Positions 8,884 to 18,451 are shown, numbered from the stretch's first letter. The stretch: DNA of 64,000 nucleotides from Bacteroidota bacterium (GCA_005882315.1 VBAR01000001.1:135736-199735); one strand, 5' to 3'. Notes: generated from the sequence alone by a model not told the origin. Translations and numbers: made by a program.

Positions 8884-9341
8884 TGACAAAAGAAGAACTG
8901 AAAATAAAATTAACTGAATTGCTGCCTGCTGCCACCTTTGATGAAACAGGTGAATGGTTGAATATGAATATTGCTGTCAATGATTTTTTAAAAACAGCAG
9001 AACTACTCCGCAATAATTCCGAATTGGTTTTTGATTATGTCTTTTGCCTGACCTGCATAGACTTTAAAACACATCTTATAATGGTGTATCATTTTGAATC
9101 AACAAAATACCGTCACCAGGTAGTGATGAAAGTGCAACTGGACAGAAACAAACCTGAAATAGAAACGATATCGCATATCTGGAGAACAGCCGAGTTTCAT
9201 GAAAGAGAAATGTATGAAATGTTTGGTGTGAACTTTCTCAACCACCCCGATCTGCGCTTATTAATATTACCTGATGGGTGGGAAGGGAAGAATCCTATGC
9301 TTAAAGATTTTGATGACCCAGTTAACATGATAAAATTGTAA
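8883..9341 (+). CDS. nuoC: NADH-quinone oxidoreductase subunit C
   Basis: A 152-residue subunit C of complex I (30-kDa subunit family), a structural part of the peripheral arm near cluster N2. The family signature HIWRTAEFHEREMYEMFGV followed by HPDLRLLILPDGWEGKNPMLKDF is complete. It is a separate gene here, not fused to nuoD as in some Bacteroidales. Its stop codon overlaps the nuoD start at 9341, suggesting translational coupling. Confidence 0.96.
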   Translation: MTKEELKIKLTELLPAATFDETGEWLNMNIAVNDFLKTAELLRNNSELVFDYVFCLTCIDFKTHLIMVYHFESTKYRHQVVMKVQLDRNKPEIETISHIWRTAEFHEREMYEMFGVNFLNHPDLRLLILPDGWEGKNPMLKDFDDPVNMIKL

Positions 9342-10480
9342 TGTACAGGGAAACAGAAATAATAAAGGAAGCTGTTGCAGGACCCGATGGGTTTGGCGAT
9401 ATGATCATTAATATCGGGCCACAGCATCCGGCCACACATGGTGTGCTGCACCTTGTCATTACATTAAATGGAGAAACGATAAAAAAAGTTGAACCGCATC
9501 TTGGTTATATACACCGTTCGATTGAAAAAATGTGTGAGAGCCTTAGTTACAGGCAGTTCATTTATGTTACCAGCAAGATGGATTATCTCTCTTCACATAT
9601 AAACAATCATGGATGCTGTTTGTGTGTAGAAAAAGGAATGCAGATCGAAGTTCCGCCGCGGGCACAGGTAATAAGAGTGCTGATGGATGAACTGACAAGA
9701 CTTGCATCTCATCAACTTTGGTGGGGAGCAATTGCGATGGATGTTGGGGCACTCACTCCTTTCTTTCTTTCATTTCGTGACAGGGAAATGATCACTGACA
9801 TTATGGAAGAAACATGCGGGACAAGGTTAACGATGAACTATATGACTCCCGGGGGAGTAATGGCAGATATTCATCCGAGTTTTCAAAAAAAGGTAAAAGA
9901 GTTTGTTACGCATTTTAAATCGAAGGTTGGTGAGTATGATGAACTGGTAACAAATAATGTGATTTTTCAAAATCGTACAAAAGGTGTTGGATATATTTCA
10001 AAAGAAGATGCGATCTCTTTTGGAATGACCGGCCCATCTGCAAGAGGCAGTGGTGTACAATGCGATATAAGAAAATTATTTCCATATGAAGTTTATGATA
10101 AACTTCAGTTTGATGAAATAATAGAAACTGAAGGCGATTCTTTTGCCAGGTATATGGTGCGGATGAAAGAAATGCATCAATCATTATCTATCATTGATCA
10201 ATTAATAGATAATATTCCCGAAGGCGATTTCCAGGCGAAGACAAAAGCTGTATTAAAATTACCCAAAGGGGAATTTTATAGCAGGATAGAGACCGCTAGA
10301 GGTGAATTTGGAGTTTATATCGTGAGTGAAGGCGGAACTACTCCTCATAGAATAAAATTCCGTTCACCGGGCTTTAGTAATCTAAGTGCATTGGATCATA
10401 TGGCAAGAGGAAGTAAGATTGGTGATATGGTGGCGATGATGGGGACGCTGGATCTGGTGATACCAGATATTGACAGATAA
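9341..10480 (+). CDS. nuoD: NADH-quinone oxidoreductase subunit D
   Basis: A 379-residue 49-kDa-type subunit that forms the quinone-binding pocket with NuoB. Conserved features: GPQHPATHGVL near the N-terminus with the pocket histidine, KMDYLSS with the pocket tyrosine, HQLWWGAIAMDVGALTPFF, and the usual C-terminus ending IDR. Directly after it, where many Bacteroidota carry nuoE, nuoF and nuoG, this operon instead has a short secreted unknown protein and then nuoH. Confidence 0.97.
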   Translation: MYRETEIIKEAVAGPDGFGDMIINIGPQHPATHGVLHLVITLNGETIKKVEPHLGYIHRSIEKMCESLSYRQFIYVTSKMDYLSSHINNHGCCLCVEKGMQIEVPPRAQVIRVLMDELTRLASHQLWWGAIAMDVGALTPFFLSFRDREMITDIMEETCGTRLTMNYMTPGGVMADIHPSFQKKVKEFVTHFKSKVGEYDELVTNNVIFQNRTKGVGYISKEDAISFGMTGPSARGSGVQCDIRKLFPYEVYDKLQFDEIIETEGDSFARYMVRMKEMHQSLSIIDQLIDNIPEGDFQAKTKAVLKLPKGEFYSRIETARGEFGVYIVSEGGTTPHRIKFRSPGFSNLSALDHMARGSKIGDMVAMMGTLDLVIPDIDR

Positions 10481-10514
10481 TATTCATTGGCTCTTTCAAA
10501 ACATATTAAAGAAA

Positions 10515-11012
10515 ATGAAAAGGGTTTTAATAATGGTATTTGTTTGTTTAGCAACGAATCTATTTTCTCAAAGCGACCAACAATTAATAAGGAAAAAGAT
10601 TGATTCAACAGTTAAAGAAATAGATAAAGCTGATGGCAAAATCGAAAATTTTTGGTACGGCTCTGAGTACTACGAATGGAAAACAAAAGATAGCGTAATG
10701 GTAAAAATGATTTGCTCTTTTAAATCTGATTCCAAAACTGTAACAAAAAAGTTTTATTGTACAAATAAACAAGGATTAATATTTTCAACTGAAAAAGAAG
10801 TAACATACTACGGGAGTGATAGTGTAACATGGGCTGGAAAATATTACTTCCGGATAAAGAAATTAATTGATTATGAAACTTTAGGGCACGGAAAATCCGA
10901 AACTGAAGAATGGGAGCCTGAGAAAGAAGTTTTAATATCCTATTATAAAATAATAAATAATATAACACATTTTACACTGAATAAACCCGACAAAATAAAT
11001 AGTGGAAATTAA
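10515..11012 (+). CDS. Secreted unknown protein inside the nuo operon
   Basis: I do not recognise this 165-residue protein. ATG 10515 gives a clean signal peptide (MKRVLIMVFVCLATNLFSQS); a longer frame from 10470 would overlap nuoD and hide that signal. The mature part is Lys/Glu/Tyr-rich with no cysteine-rich cluster motif, no flavin motif and no membrane segment, so it is not a remnant of NuoE, NuoF or NuoG. The phrases IDKADGKIENFWYGSEYYEW and KKFYCTNKQGLIFSTEKE suggest a small beta-rich periplasmic protein. It sits exactly between nuoD and nuoH, and the 86 bases after it hold a repeat element (11041). It looks more AT-rich than its neighbours by eye. Probably an insertion rather than a complex I part. 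Confidence 0.7.
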   Translation: MKRVLIMVFVCLATNLFSQSDQQLIRKKIDSTVKEIDKADGKIENFWYGSEYYEWKTKDSVMVKMICSFKSDSKTVTKKFYCTNKQGLIFSTEKEVTYYGSDSVTWAGKYYFRIKKLIDYETLGHGKSETEEWEPEKEVLISYYKIINNITHFTLNKPDKINSGN

Positions 11013-11040
11013 TAGCCGACCAGAATTACTAAAAGTACAA

Positions 11041-11070
11041 GAGTGCGACGCAACAAAAGTTCAATAGTAG
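11041..11070 (+). repeat. Dispersed repeat element, copy 1
   Basis: The segment begins GAGTGCGACGCAACAA and ends with AGTA. A related segment lies on the opposite strand at 37782-37812 (GAGCGTCGCAACAA ... AAAGTAG). Both are intergenic, and the shared core is CGCAACAA-N9-AGTAG. This copy lies between the secreted unknown protein and nuoH. Confidence 0.35.
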
Positions 11071-11098
11071 TACAAAAGCTAAGTACATAAAATCATAG

Positions 11099-12175
11099 AT
11101 GCCGAGTTTAGAAAACATATCAAACAATATTCATGAATGGCTCACCAGCACATTCAGCTCCACATGGGCGATACTGTTTGAATTTGTGATTGTTGGTGTT
11201 TGTATTATTAGTTTGTTTGCAATGCTTGGACTGGTACTTATCATGATGGAAAGAAAAGTTTCTGCGTGGATGCAGTTTCGCCTCGGGCCAAATAGAGTTG
11301 GGCCTGTTGGAATGTTTCAAACAGTTGCCGATACACTGAAGTTGATCGTAAAAGAAGGGATGACCCCTGGTGGCTCTGATAAATTTTTATTCAACCTGGC
11401 TCCGTTTATCGTGATGATAATTGCGATGGTAATTATGGCGCCGCTGATGTTTGCAAAAGGTTTACAGATCTGGGATATTAATATTGGTATTTTATTTTTT
11501 ACTGCCATCTCATCTGTGTCTGTGATTGGAATACTGATGGCAGGCTGGGCAAGCAATAATAAATATTCCTTACTGGGTGCTATGCGCAGTGGCGCACAAA
11601 TTGTGAGTTATGAATTATCTGCAGGCTTTGCTATTCTTACGATTGTCATTTTAACCGGTGATTTAAAAATTTCTGCAATAATAGATTCACAGGCAGATGG
11701 CTGGTGGCTTTTTAAAGGACACCTGCCCGTGTGGATCGCATTTGTAATTTTTTTAATTGCAGTAACCGCAGAAACAAACCGGGCACCGTTTGATCTGGCA
11801 GAAGCAGAATCAGAGTTAACTGCGGGCTTTCACACCGAATATTCAGGAATGAAATTCGCTTTGTTCTTTTTAGCTGAATATGTAAACATATTTGTGGTTT
11901 GTGCCATTGGCGCCACATTATTTCTTGGCGGATGGCAACCATTACATTTTGGAACTGGAACGAAATTCAATGAGATCATGGATTATATTCCATCAAGTTT
12001 ATGGTTTTTAGGAAAAACATTTTTTTTAATTTTTGTTATCATGTGGTTCCGTTGGACATTCCCGAGATTGAGGATCGATCAGCTATTGAATCTTGAATGG
12101 AAATATTTATTACCGATCAGTATGATCAATTTATTGCTGGCAACATTGATAGCGATCATGGGCTGGCATTTTTAG
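11099..12175 (+). CDS. nuoH: NADH-quinone oxidoreductase subunit H
   Basis: A 358-residue membrane subunit that links the quinone pocket to the proton-pumping arm. Complete family motifs: MERKVSAWMQFRLGPNRVGP after the first membrane helix and AETNRAPFDLAEAESELTAGFHTEYSG in the acidic quinone-channel loop. About eight hydrophobic segments. It follows an 86-base gap after the secreted unknown gene, and restarts the conserved nuo order with nuoI nine bases downstream. Confidence 0.97.
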   Translation: MPSLENISNNIHEWLTSTFSSTWAILFEFVIVGVCIISLFAMLGLVLIMMERKVSAWMQFRLGPNRVGPVGMFQTVADTLKLIVKEGMTPGGSDKFLFNLAPFIVMIIAMVIMAPLMFAKGLQIWDINIGILFFTAISSVSVIGILMAGWASNNKYSLLGAMRSGAQIVSYELSAGFAILTIVILTGDLKISAIIDSQADGWWLFKGHLPVWIAFVIFLIAVTAETNRAPFDLAEAESELTAGFHTEYSGMKFALFFLAEYVNIFVVCAIGATLFLGGWQPLHFGTGTKFNEIMDYIPSSLWFLGKTFFLIFVIMWFRWTFPRLRIDQLLNLEWKYLLPISMINLLLATLIAIMGWHF

Positions 12176-12183
12176 TTTGAATA

Positions 12184-12663
12184 ATGTATATAATTAAATA
12201 CATAAAAGAAGTTTTTGGCGGAGTAAAGTCTCTGCTCACTGGCATGAAGCTTACAGGTGGCTATGCCATGCGTCATCATAAAGAAAAACTTACCCAGCAA
12301 TACCCGGATAATAAAGAAACACTTCATATGGCAGAACGCTTCCGCGGTGAAGTGGTGATGCTGCATGATGAAAATAATGAGCATGCCTGCACAGGTTGTA
12401 CTGCTTGCGAACTTGCCTGTCCGAATGCAACGATCAAGATTGTAACTAAGTTTGATATAACACCCGAAGGAAAAAAGAAAAAAGCATTAGACACTTTTGT
12501 TTACCACCTGGAGTTATGCACCATGTGTAATTTATGTATAGTTGCCTGCCCAACTGATGCTATTAAAATGGCACAGACATTTGAACATAGTGTATTTGAT
12601 AGAACTAAACTGACAAAAAAACTAAATAACGAAGGAAGTAAAATAAGGGAGGGAATTGAATGA
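12184..12663 (+). CDS. nuoI: NADH-quinone oxidoreductase subunit I
   Basis: A 159-residue ferredoxin-type subunit with two [4Fe-4S] clusters (N6a, N6b). All eight ligands are visible: Cys69, 72, 75 and 79 (CTGCTACELACP) and Cys112, 115, 118 and 122 (CTMCNLCIVACP). In a complex without NuoEFG, NuoI would be the most distal remaining cluster carrier and the likely docking point for an alternative electron donor. Its stop overlaps the nuoJ start by four bases. Confidence 0.97.
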   Translation: MYIIKYIKEVFGGVKSLLTGMKLTGGYAMRHHKEKLTQQYPDNKETLHMAERFRGEVVMLHDENNEHACTGCTACELACPNATIKIVTKFDITPEGKKKKALDTFVYHLELCTMCNLCIVACPTDAIKMAQTFEHSVFDRTKLTKKLNNEGSKIREGIE

Positions 12664-13175
12664 CGGCATCACAAGTCATATTTTATCTTCTCTCCGCCTT
12701 TATACTGGCCACGGCTATTCTTTCCGTTACATCGGGAAAAATTTTCCGTTCTGCTATCTGGTTATTGTTTTCATTAATTGGCGTGGCGGGTCTATACTTC
12801 TGGCTGGAAGTTGAGTTTATTGCTGCCGTCCAGATAGTAGTGTATGTTGGAGGTATTGTAGTACTCATCATCTTTTCTATTTTTCTAACACAACAATCAG
12901 GCAAAGAAATGCCGAAAGCTCCGTTGGCAAGAACTATTTCATCAGTGTTGGCTGTCTTGTTTGGTTTTGCCTTAACGTATTTACTGATCTATAAAAACGA
13001 TTTTATTGGTGGTGATGGAAAATTTGATCTGAGTGTAAACCGTATCGGTAATCAAATGCTTCAGACAGGCGAACATGGTTATGCCCTGCCTTTTGAAGTA
13101 GTGAGTATGTTGCTGCTCGCAGCAATGATCGGCTGTATCGTAATTGCACTAAAATCTAAACCGGAAGAAAAATGA
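12660..13175 (+). CDS. nuoJ: NADH-quinone oxidoreductase subunit J
   Basis: A 171-residue membrane subunit with five hydrophobic segments. The third holds the family pattern VQIVVYVGGIVVLIIFSIFL, part of the central hydrophilic axis. Overlaps nuoI and nuoK by four bases at each end, so the three are probably translationally coupled. Confidence 0.95.
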   Translation: MTASQVIFYLLSAFILATAILSVTSGKIFRSAIWLLFSLIGVAGLYFWLEVEFIAAVQIVVYVGGIVVLIIFSIFLTQQSGKEMPKAPLARTISSVLAVLFGFALTYLLIYKNDFIGGDGKFDLSVNRIGNQMLQTGEHGYALPFEVVSMLLLAAMIGCIVIALKSKPEEK

Positions 13176-13486
13176 GTAGTGTACCGGTAAGCCATATATT
13201 ATTTGTAAGCACAGCGTTGTTCTTTATCGGCATGTACGGTTTATTTACCCGCCGTAACATGATTACTATGCTGATGTCAGTAGAGCTGATACTGAATAGT
13301 GTGAATATAAATTTCGTTGTATTCAATAAATATTTATGGCCCGATAAACTCGACGGCATTTTCTTTACCATATTTATTATTACGATTGCGGCAGCAGAAG
13401 CAGCAGTGGCAATAGCCATTATCATCAATCTCTACCGTAGTCATAAATCAATTGATGTGGAAGATGCTTCGGAGATGAAGTATTAA
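13172..13486 (+). CDS. nuoK: NADH-quinone oxidoreductase subunit K
   Basis: A 104-residue, three-helix membrane subunit related to MrpC. The two buried glutamates needed for proton transfer are present: one in MLMSVELILNSVNINFV and one in TIAAAEAAVAIAI. A heptamer array begins at its stop codon and fills the 61-base gap to nuoL. Confidence 0.96.
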   Translation: MSSVPVSHILFVSTALFFIGMYGLFTRRNMITMLMSVELILNSVNINFVVFNKYLWPDKLDGIFFTIFIITIAAAEAAVAIAIIINLYRSHKSIDVEDASEMKY

Positions 13487-13526
13487 GTTTTAGGTTATAA
13501 GTTTTAAGTTTTGTGTTCTTGATTTA
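13485..13526. repeat. Heptamer array between nuoK and nuoL
   Basis: Six 7-base units starting in the nuoK stop codon: aagtttt, aggttat, aagtttt, aagtttt, gtgttct, tgattta. There is a single arm only, with no inverted partner, so it should not fold into a strong hairpin inside the operon. Confidence 0.6.
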
Positions 13527-13547
13527 AAAATGAGTTTTTAGTATTAA

Positions 13548-15467
13548 ATGAACTATTCGTCATACATAGCATTAATTCCTTTACTGCCACTGGCAGGTTT
13601 TGTTTTGCTGGGCTTATTTGGAAGAAAGTATTTGAAAAGTTCTTCTGGAATTATCGGAACAGGCTTACTACTTGTCTCAACCATTCTTGCATTATATACA
13701 GCATATAATTACTTCTTTGTTGATGGAAAAGTTGGTGACAGCTATCAGACCATTGTCGCTGTTAAATATACCTGGCTTAATTTTTCAAAAGATGCAAGTA
13801 TTGATATGGGTATCATTCTCGATCCTATATCAGTGATGATGCTTGTGGTTGTTACATTCGTTTCACTGATGGTGCATATTTTCAGCCTGGAGTATATGAA
13901 AGGTGAAGAACGGTTCCCTACTTATTATGCATTCCTTGGCTTATTCACTTTTTCTATGCTGGGGCTTGTTGTGTCAAGCAACCTGTTCCAGATCTATATG
14001 TTCTGGGAACTGGTGGGTGTATCCTCTTACTTACTGATCGGATATTATTACGATAAACCTTCTGCTGTTGCTGCATCAAAGAAAGCATTTATCGTTACCC
14101 GTTTTGCTGACCTGGGTTTTCTTATCGGCATTTTAATTCTTGCTTTCTCGGGAAAATCGCTTGACATCTCAACTTTGATCAGCAATTTAAGTTCGCCAGA
14201 ATTTAATGCTGCTGCAACAATGTCTTTTTTTGGTATCAGCGCTTTGACATGGGGATTAACATTGGTATTTATAGGCGGTGCCGGTAAATCAGCAATGTTC
14301 CCCTTACATATCTGGTTGCCTGATGCGATGGAAGGCCCTACTCCTGTCTCGGCATTGATACATGCTGCAACCATGGTAGTAGCAGGTGTCTACCTGGTCG
14401 CAAGATTGTTTCCGCTATTTCATATTAATGGAGTATCCTTATCGGTTGTTACATTTATTGGTTTACTCTCCGCATTTCTCGCTGCTATTATTGCCTGCAC
14501 ACAAACTGATATCAAAAGAGTGTTGGCTTATTCTACAATGTCGCAGATAGGATACATGATGTTTGCATTAGGTGTTTCAGGTTATGGAGGTGAACATGGA
14601 TTAGGTTATACAGCATCTATGTTCCATTTGTTCACTCATGCTTTTTTTAAATCTTTATTATTCCTTGGCGCCGGCGTTGTGATACATTTTATTCATAGCA
14701 ATGAAATGAAGGATATGGGCGGGTTGAGAAAATATTTACCAATCACTAATATCTGTTTTCTTATTGCCTGTCTTGCTATTGCTGGTATTCCGCCGTTCGC
14801 AGGTTTTTTCAGTAAGGAAGAAATTTTACTGGCGGCATTTCATTCCAATAAAATTGTTTATGGCGTAGCACTATTTACTTCAGGTCTTACAGCTTTTTAT
14901 ATGTTCCGTTTATACTTCTCTATCTTCTGGAATAAAAATGCAGAAGTACACAATCATCATGGTGAAGGACCAGTCACTATGAAAATGCCATTGATAATCC
15001 TTGCAATTTTATCAGCTGGTGCCGGTTTTATTCCGTTTGGTGAATTTGTTTCAGCTGACAGTAAAATTCTTGAATCACATTTTGATCCGATGTTTTCCAT
15101 TGCACCGGTTGCATTTGGTGTTGCCGGTATATTGCTCGCAATGTGGATGTACAAAAATGAAAACGACAAAGCGGAGAAATTTTCACAATCACTCGGCGGG
15201 TTGTATAAAGCAGCTTATAGTAAATTTTATATTGATGAGATATATCTCTTCATAACTAAAAAAATAATTTTCAACCTCATTGGCCGGCCCGCAGCGTGGA
15301 TAGACAGGAATATAGTTGACGGACTGATGAATGGAATTGCGAATACAACAGCAACCGTTTCGGGATGGATAAAAGGCATACAGTCTGGTAAGGTGCAGAG
15401 TTATGCAATTTATTTCTTCGGGGGAATTGTTACGCTGGCAATTGTGTTTTTGTATTTGTGGAAATAA
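13548..15467 (+). CDS. nuoL: NADH-quinone oxidoreductase subunit L
   Basis: The 639-residue distal antiporter-like subunit. Proton-path residues are kept: the glutamate in MFWELVGVSSYLLIGYYY, the lysine in GGAGKSAMFPLHIWLPDAMEGPTPVSALIHAATMV, and the downstream AYSTMSQIGYM helix. The hydrophobic C-terminal part includes the long lateral-helix region and a last membrane anchor (IYFFGGIVTLAIVFLYLW). Proton pumping by this arm should be functional. Confidence 0.97.
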   Translation: MNYSSYIALIPLLPLAGFVLLGLFGRKYLKSSSGIIGTGLLLVSTILALYTAYNYFFVDGKVGDSYQTIVAVKYTWLNFSKDASIDMGIILDPISVMMLVVVTFVSLMVHIFSLEYMKGEERFPTYYAFLGLFTFSMLGLVVSSNLFQIYMFWELVGVSSYLLIGYYYDKPSAVAASKKAFIVTRFADLGFLIGILILAFSGKSLDISTLISNLSSPEFNAAATMSFFGISALTWGLTLVFIGGAGKSAMFPLHIWLPDAMEGPTPVSALIHAATMVVAGVYLVARLFPLFHINGVSLSVVTFIGLLSAFLAAIIACTQTDIKRVLAYSTMSQIGYMMFALGVSGYGGEHGLGYTASMFHLFTHAFFKSLLFLGAGVVIHFIHSNEMKDMGGLRKYLPITNICFLIACLAIAGIPPFAGFFSKEEILLAAFHSNKIVYGVALFTSGLTAFYMFRLYFSIFWNKNAEVHNHHGEGPVTMKMPLIILAILSAGAGFIPFGEFVSADSKILESHFDPMFSIAPVAFGVAGILLAMWMYKNENDKAEKFSQSLGGLYKAAYSKFYIDEIYLFITKKIIFNLIGRPAAWIDRNIVDGLMNGIANTTATVSGWIKGIQSGKVQSYAIYFFGGIVTLAIVFLYLWK

Positions 15468-15530
15468 GAATGATTTAATGATGGCGGATTTGAAAACTTG
15501 AAGATGAACGGAATTATTTAAGTTGATAAT

Positions 15531-17027
15531 ATGAATCTTTCAATACTGATATTGGTTCCATTACTGACTGCGCTTGCTTTACTGTCTGCAAAAGGCTTGA
15601 AACAGGTAAGAACAGTTGCATTATTGGGATCGGCAGCACAATTGATCCTTTGTTTTATTTTATTTTATTTCTACCAACAGGAACGGGCTACCGGCAATGC
15701 TGCGGCATTTCTTTTCGAATATAATTATACATGGTATGAAGCACTGCACATCAATTATCATGTAGGTGTGGATGGTATTTCGATTGCTATGATCTTGCTG
15801 ACAGCATTTGTTGTAATTGCAGGTGTATTGGTGTCATGGAAGATGGAAAAAATGAATAAAGAATTTTTCTTCCTGCTTATATTTTTAAGTCTTGGTGCAT
15901 ATGGCTTTTTCATCTCACTCGATCTTTTTACTCTTTTCTTCTTCCTTGAAGTAGCGGTAATTCCGAAATTCTTACTTATCGGTATCTGGGGAAGCGGCAA
16001 GAAAGAATATAGTGCCATGAAACTTGCATTGATGCTGATGGGCGGTTCCGCATTAGTGTTTGTGGGTTTAGCAGGATTATATTTTAATACCGATGTAAAC
16101 GGTGCACACAGCTTTGATATTTTACAGATCGCCGGAATGAATATTTCTACTGATGTCCAGAAATTGTTTTTCCCTTTTGCATTTATTGGTTTTGGAATTT
16201 TCACTGCACTGTTTCCTTTTCATACATGGGTTCCCGATGGCCACTCATCGGCACCAACAGCAGCTTCTATGTTCCTTGCCGGTATTTCTATGAAATTGGG
16301 TGGATATGGTTGCCTGCGTGTAGCTACTTATTTAATGCCTGATGCGGCACAACAATATTCAACGATCATTATTGTACTGGCATGTATCGCTATTTTATAT
16401 GGCGCCTTTGCTACAATGATGCAGACTGATCTGAAATATATTAACGCATACTCTTCTGTCAGCCATTGCGGTTTTGTTTTGCTTGGTATCGGCATGTTAA
16501 CGAAGACTGCGATTGATGGTGCGGTAATGCAAATGGTATCACACGGATTGATGACAGCCCTTTTCTTCGCTGTGATCGGAATGATATATGACCGAACACA
16601 TACAAGACAAGTTGCTCAACTGGGCGGGTTGATGAAGATGATGCCTTTTATTTCAACGGTATTTGTAATTGCTGGTCTTTGTTCATTGGGTCTTCCGGGA
16701 TTCAGCGGCTTTGTTGCGGAGATGACTGTGTTCATGGGTTCATGGGAAAAAGCAGATGCTTTTTATCGTATTGCCACCATCATTGCCTGTGCTTCCATTG
16801 TAGTAACGGCTGTATATATATTAAGAGCAACCGGCAAAGCGATCATGGGGCCGGTTGTAAACAAGGAACATTTATCACTCGGTGATGCAGCGTGGAATGA
16901 AAAACTGGCTGCAGTGTTACTAATTGCAGGGATTGTAATAATTGGTATTGTTCCTTTCTTATTAAAAGACTTGATCAATCCCGGAACTGAAATAATCATT
17001 CAAAAAATAGCTGGCTCAATAAAATAA
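15531..17027 (+). CDS. nuoM: NADH-quinone oxidoreductase subunit M
   Basis: A 498-residue antiporter-like subunit. Family features include the essential glutamate in FFFLEVAVIPKFLLIGIWG, the lysine in YSAMKLALMLMGGSALVF, FPFHTWVPDGHSSAPTAASMFLAGISMKLGGYG, and AYSSVSHCGFVLLGIG. The spacer from nuoL is 63 bases with no terminator-like hairpin. Three bases separate its stop from nuoN. Confidence 0.97.
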   Translation: MNLSILILVPLLTALALLSAKGLKQVRTVALLGSAAQLILCFILFYFYQQERATGNAAAFLFEYNYTWYEALHINYHVGVDGISIAMILLTAFVVIAGVLVSWKMEKMNKEFFFLLIFLSLGAYGFFISLDLFTLFFFLEVAVIPKFLLIGIWGSGKKEYSAMKLALMLMGGSALVFVGLAGLYFNTDVNGAHSFDILQIAGMNISTDVQKLFFPFAFIGFGIFTALFPFHTWVPDGHSSAPTAASMFLAGISMKLGGYGCLRVATYLMPDAAQQYSTIIIVLACIAILYGAFATMMQTDLKYINAYSSVSHCGFVLLGIGMLTKTAIDGAVMQMVSHGLMTALFFAVIGMIYDRTHTRQVAQLGGLMKMMPFISTVFVIAGLCSLGLPGFSGFVAEMTVFMGSWEKADAFYRIATIIACASIVVTAVYILRATGKAIMGPVVNKEHLSLGDAAWNEKLAAVLLIAGIVIIGIVPFLLKDLINPGTEIIIQKIAGSIK

Positions 17028-17030
17028 TAC

Positions 17031-18437
17031 ATGCTGAACGATTTTCTCATATTGATGAAACAGGAACTGATGATAACGATCATCATCTTTATCCTATTAT
17101 TCCTTAAGTTAGGGAACAAGGAAATAAAAAATGGAACACTGATCAATTTTGTCAATGTTTTATTGCTCACCAACCTTGCCTCCGGATTTATTTTTCAGAA
17201 AACCGGTTGGTTATTCGGTGATATGTTTTATACCAATGAGCTGATAACATTTGAAAAAAATCTGCTAAATCTTGGCACCCTGATCATTTCACTGCAATCT
17301 TATAACTGGCTGAAAGATCATAAACATGTTCCTGAATTTTACATGCTGATCCTTTCAACTTTACTGGGAATGCAGTTGATGATCAGCAGCAATAATCTTT
17401 TAATGTTCTACCTGGCACTGGAGCTTTCAACTATTCCATTAGCAGCATTGGCTAATTTTGATCTGGAGAAAAGACGTTCTTCTGAAGCGGCGTTCAAGAT
17501 GATAATCTCTTCAGCATTCTCTTCGGGATTATTGCTTTTTGGTATCTCTATGCTGTATGGAACCACCGGCACACTGAATCTTGCTGAATTACCGGTTCAA
17601 TTAAATGGAAGCCCTTTGCAAATATTTTCATTCATATTGCTGATAGCAGGATTCGGATTTAAAATTTCTGCTGTACCCTTCCATTTATGGACAGCCGATG
17701 TATATGAAGGTTCGCCGGTAGCAGTGACTTCTTATTTATCTGTTATTTCAAAAGGTGCAATACTTTTTGTACTCGTATCAGTTTTATACAAAGTTTTTGC
17801 ACCATTAAGCGAAACCTGGTACAATATGCTCTTCCTGATTTCAGTGTTAACGATGATCATTGGTAACCTGTTTGCCTTGCGTCAACAAAATATGAAACGA
17901 TTCCTTGCTTTCTCTTCGATTGCACAAGTTGGTTTTATATTGATTGGCATCACCGGGCAATCGGTAGAAGGAAGTGCATCAGTAATTTATTTTGTACTGG
18001 TTTATATTTTTTCCAATCTTGCCGCATTTGGTGTTATTAACCTGGTAAGTGCGGTAACGGGAAAAGAAAATGTAGATGATTATAAAGGATTTTATAAAAC
18101 TAATCCGGGTTTAAGTTGGGTATTGGCTATCGGTTTGTTTTCATTGGGAGGTATTCCACCCACTGCTGGTTTCTTTGGTAAATTCTTTTTATTGCTTGCA
18201 GGTGCAGGAAAAGGAAATTACTTACTGATCGGAATTGCAGCCCTGAACATGGTCATTTCGCTTTATTATTATTTAAAAGTGATAAAAGCCATGTTTATGG
18301 ATGCAAATGAAAATCCGATTGAAAAAATACATGCCGGCTGGTCACCAAGAATTGCGATTGTAATTTGTATAGCTGGCATTATAATTACGGGATTAGCAAG
18401 CGGTGCGTATCAGTATATTTATTCTTTGGTAAAATAA
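17031..18437 (+). CDS. nuoN: NADH-quinone oxidoreductase subunit N
   Basis: A 468-residue third antiporter-like subunit and the last recognised nuo gene. Conserved: the glutamate in FYLALELSTIPLAALANF, FKISAVPFHLWTADVYEGSPVAVTSYLSVISKGA, AFSSIAQVGFILIG, and SLGGIPPTAGFFGKFFLL. The start at 17031 is four bases after the nuoM stop. Transcription probably continues into the two small genes downstream. Confidence 0.96.
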   Translation: MLNDFLILMKQELMITIIIFILLFLKLGNKEIKNGTLINFVNVLLLTNLASGFIFQKTGWLFGDMFYTNELITFEKNLLNLGTLIISLQSYNWLKDHKHVPEFYMLILSTLLGMQLMISSNNLLMFYLALELSTIPLAALANFDLEKRRSSEAAFKMIISSAFSSGLLLFGISMLYGTTGTLNLAELPVQLNGSPLQIFSFILLIAGFGFKISAVPFHLWTADVYEGSPVAVTSYLSVISKGAILFVLVSVLYKVFAPLSETWYNMLFLISVLTMIIGNLFALRQQNMKRFLAFSSIAQVGFILIGITGQSVEGSASVIYFVLVYIFSNLAAFGVINLVSAVTGKENVDDYKGFYKTNPGLSWVLAIGLFSLGGIPPTAGFFGKFFLLLAGAGKGNYLLIGIAALNMVISLYYYLKVIKAMFMDANENPIEKIHAGWSPRIAIVICIAGIIITGLASGAYQYIYSLVK

Positions 18438-18451
18438 CTAGTAACCAGATT

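Noticed and set aside
14048-14374. Minus-strand frames inside nuoL, nuoM and other nuo genes
   Set aside because: Codon-position shadows of conserved membrane proteins; no independent features.
18365-18451. Longer start for the gene after nuoN
   Set aside because: It would overlap nuoN by 73 bases and adds residues that are only a shifted reading of the nuoN C-terminus.
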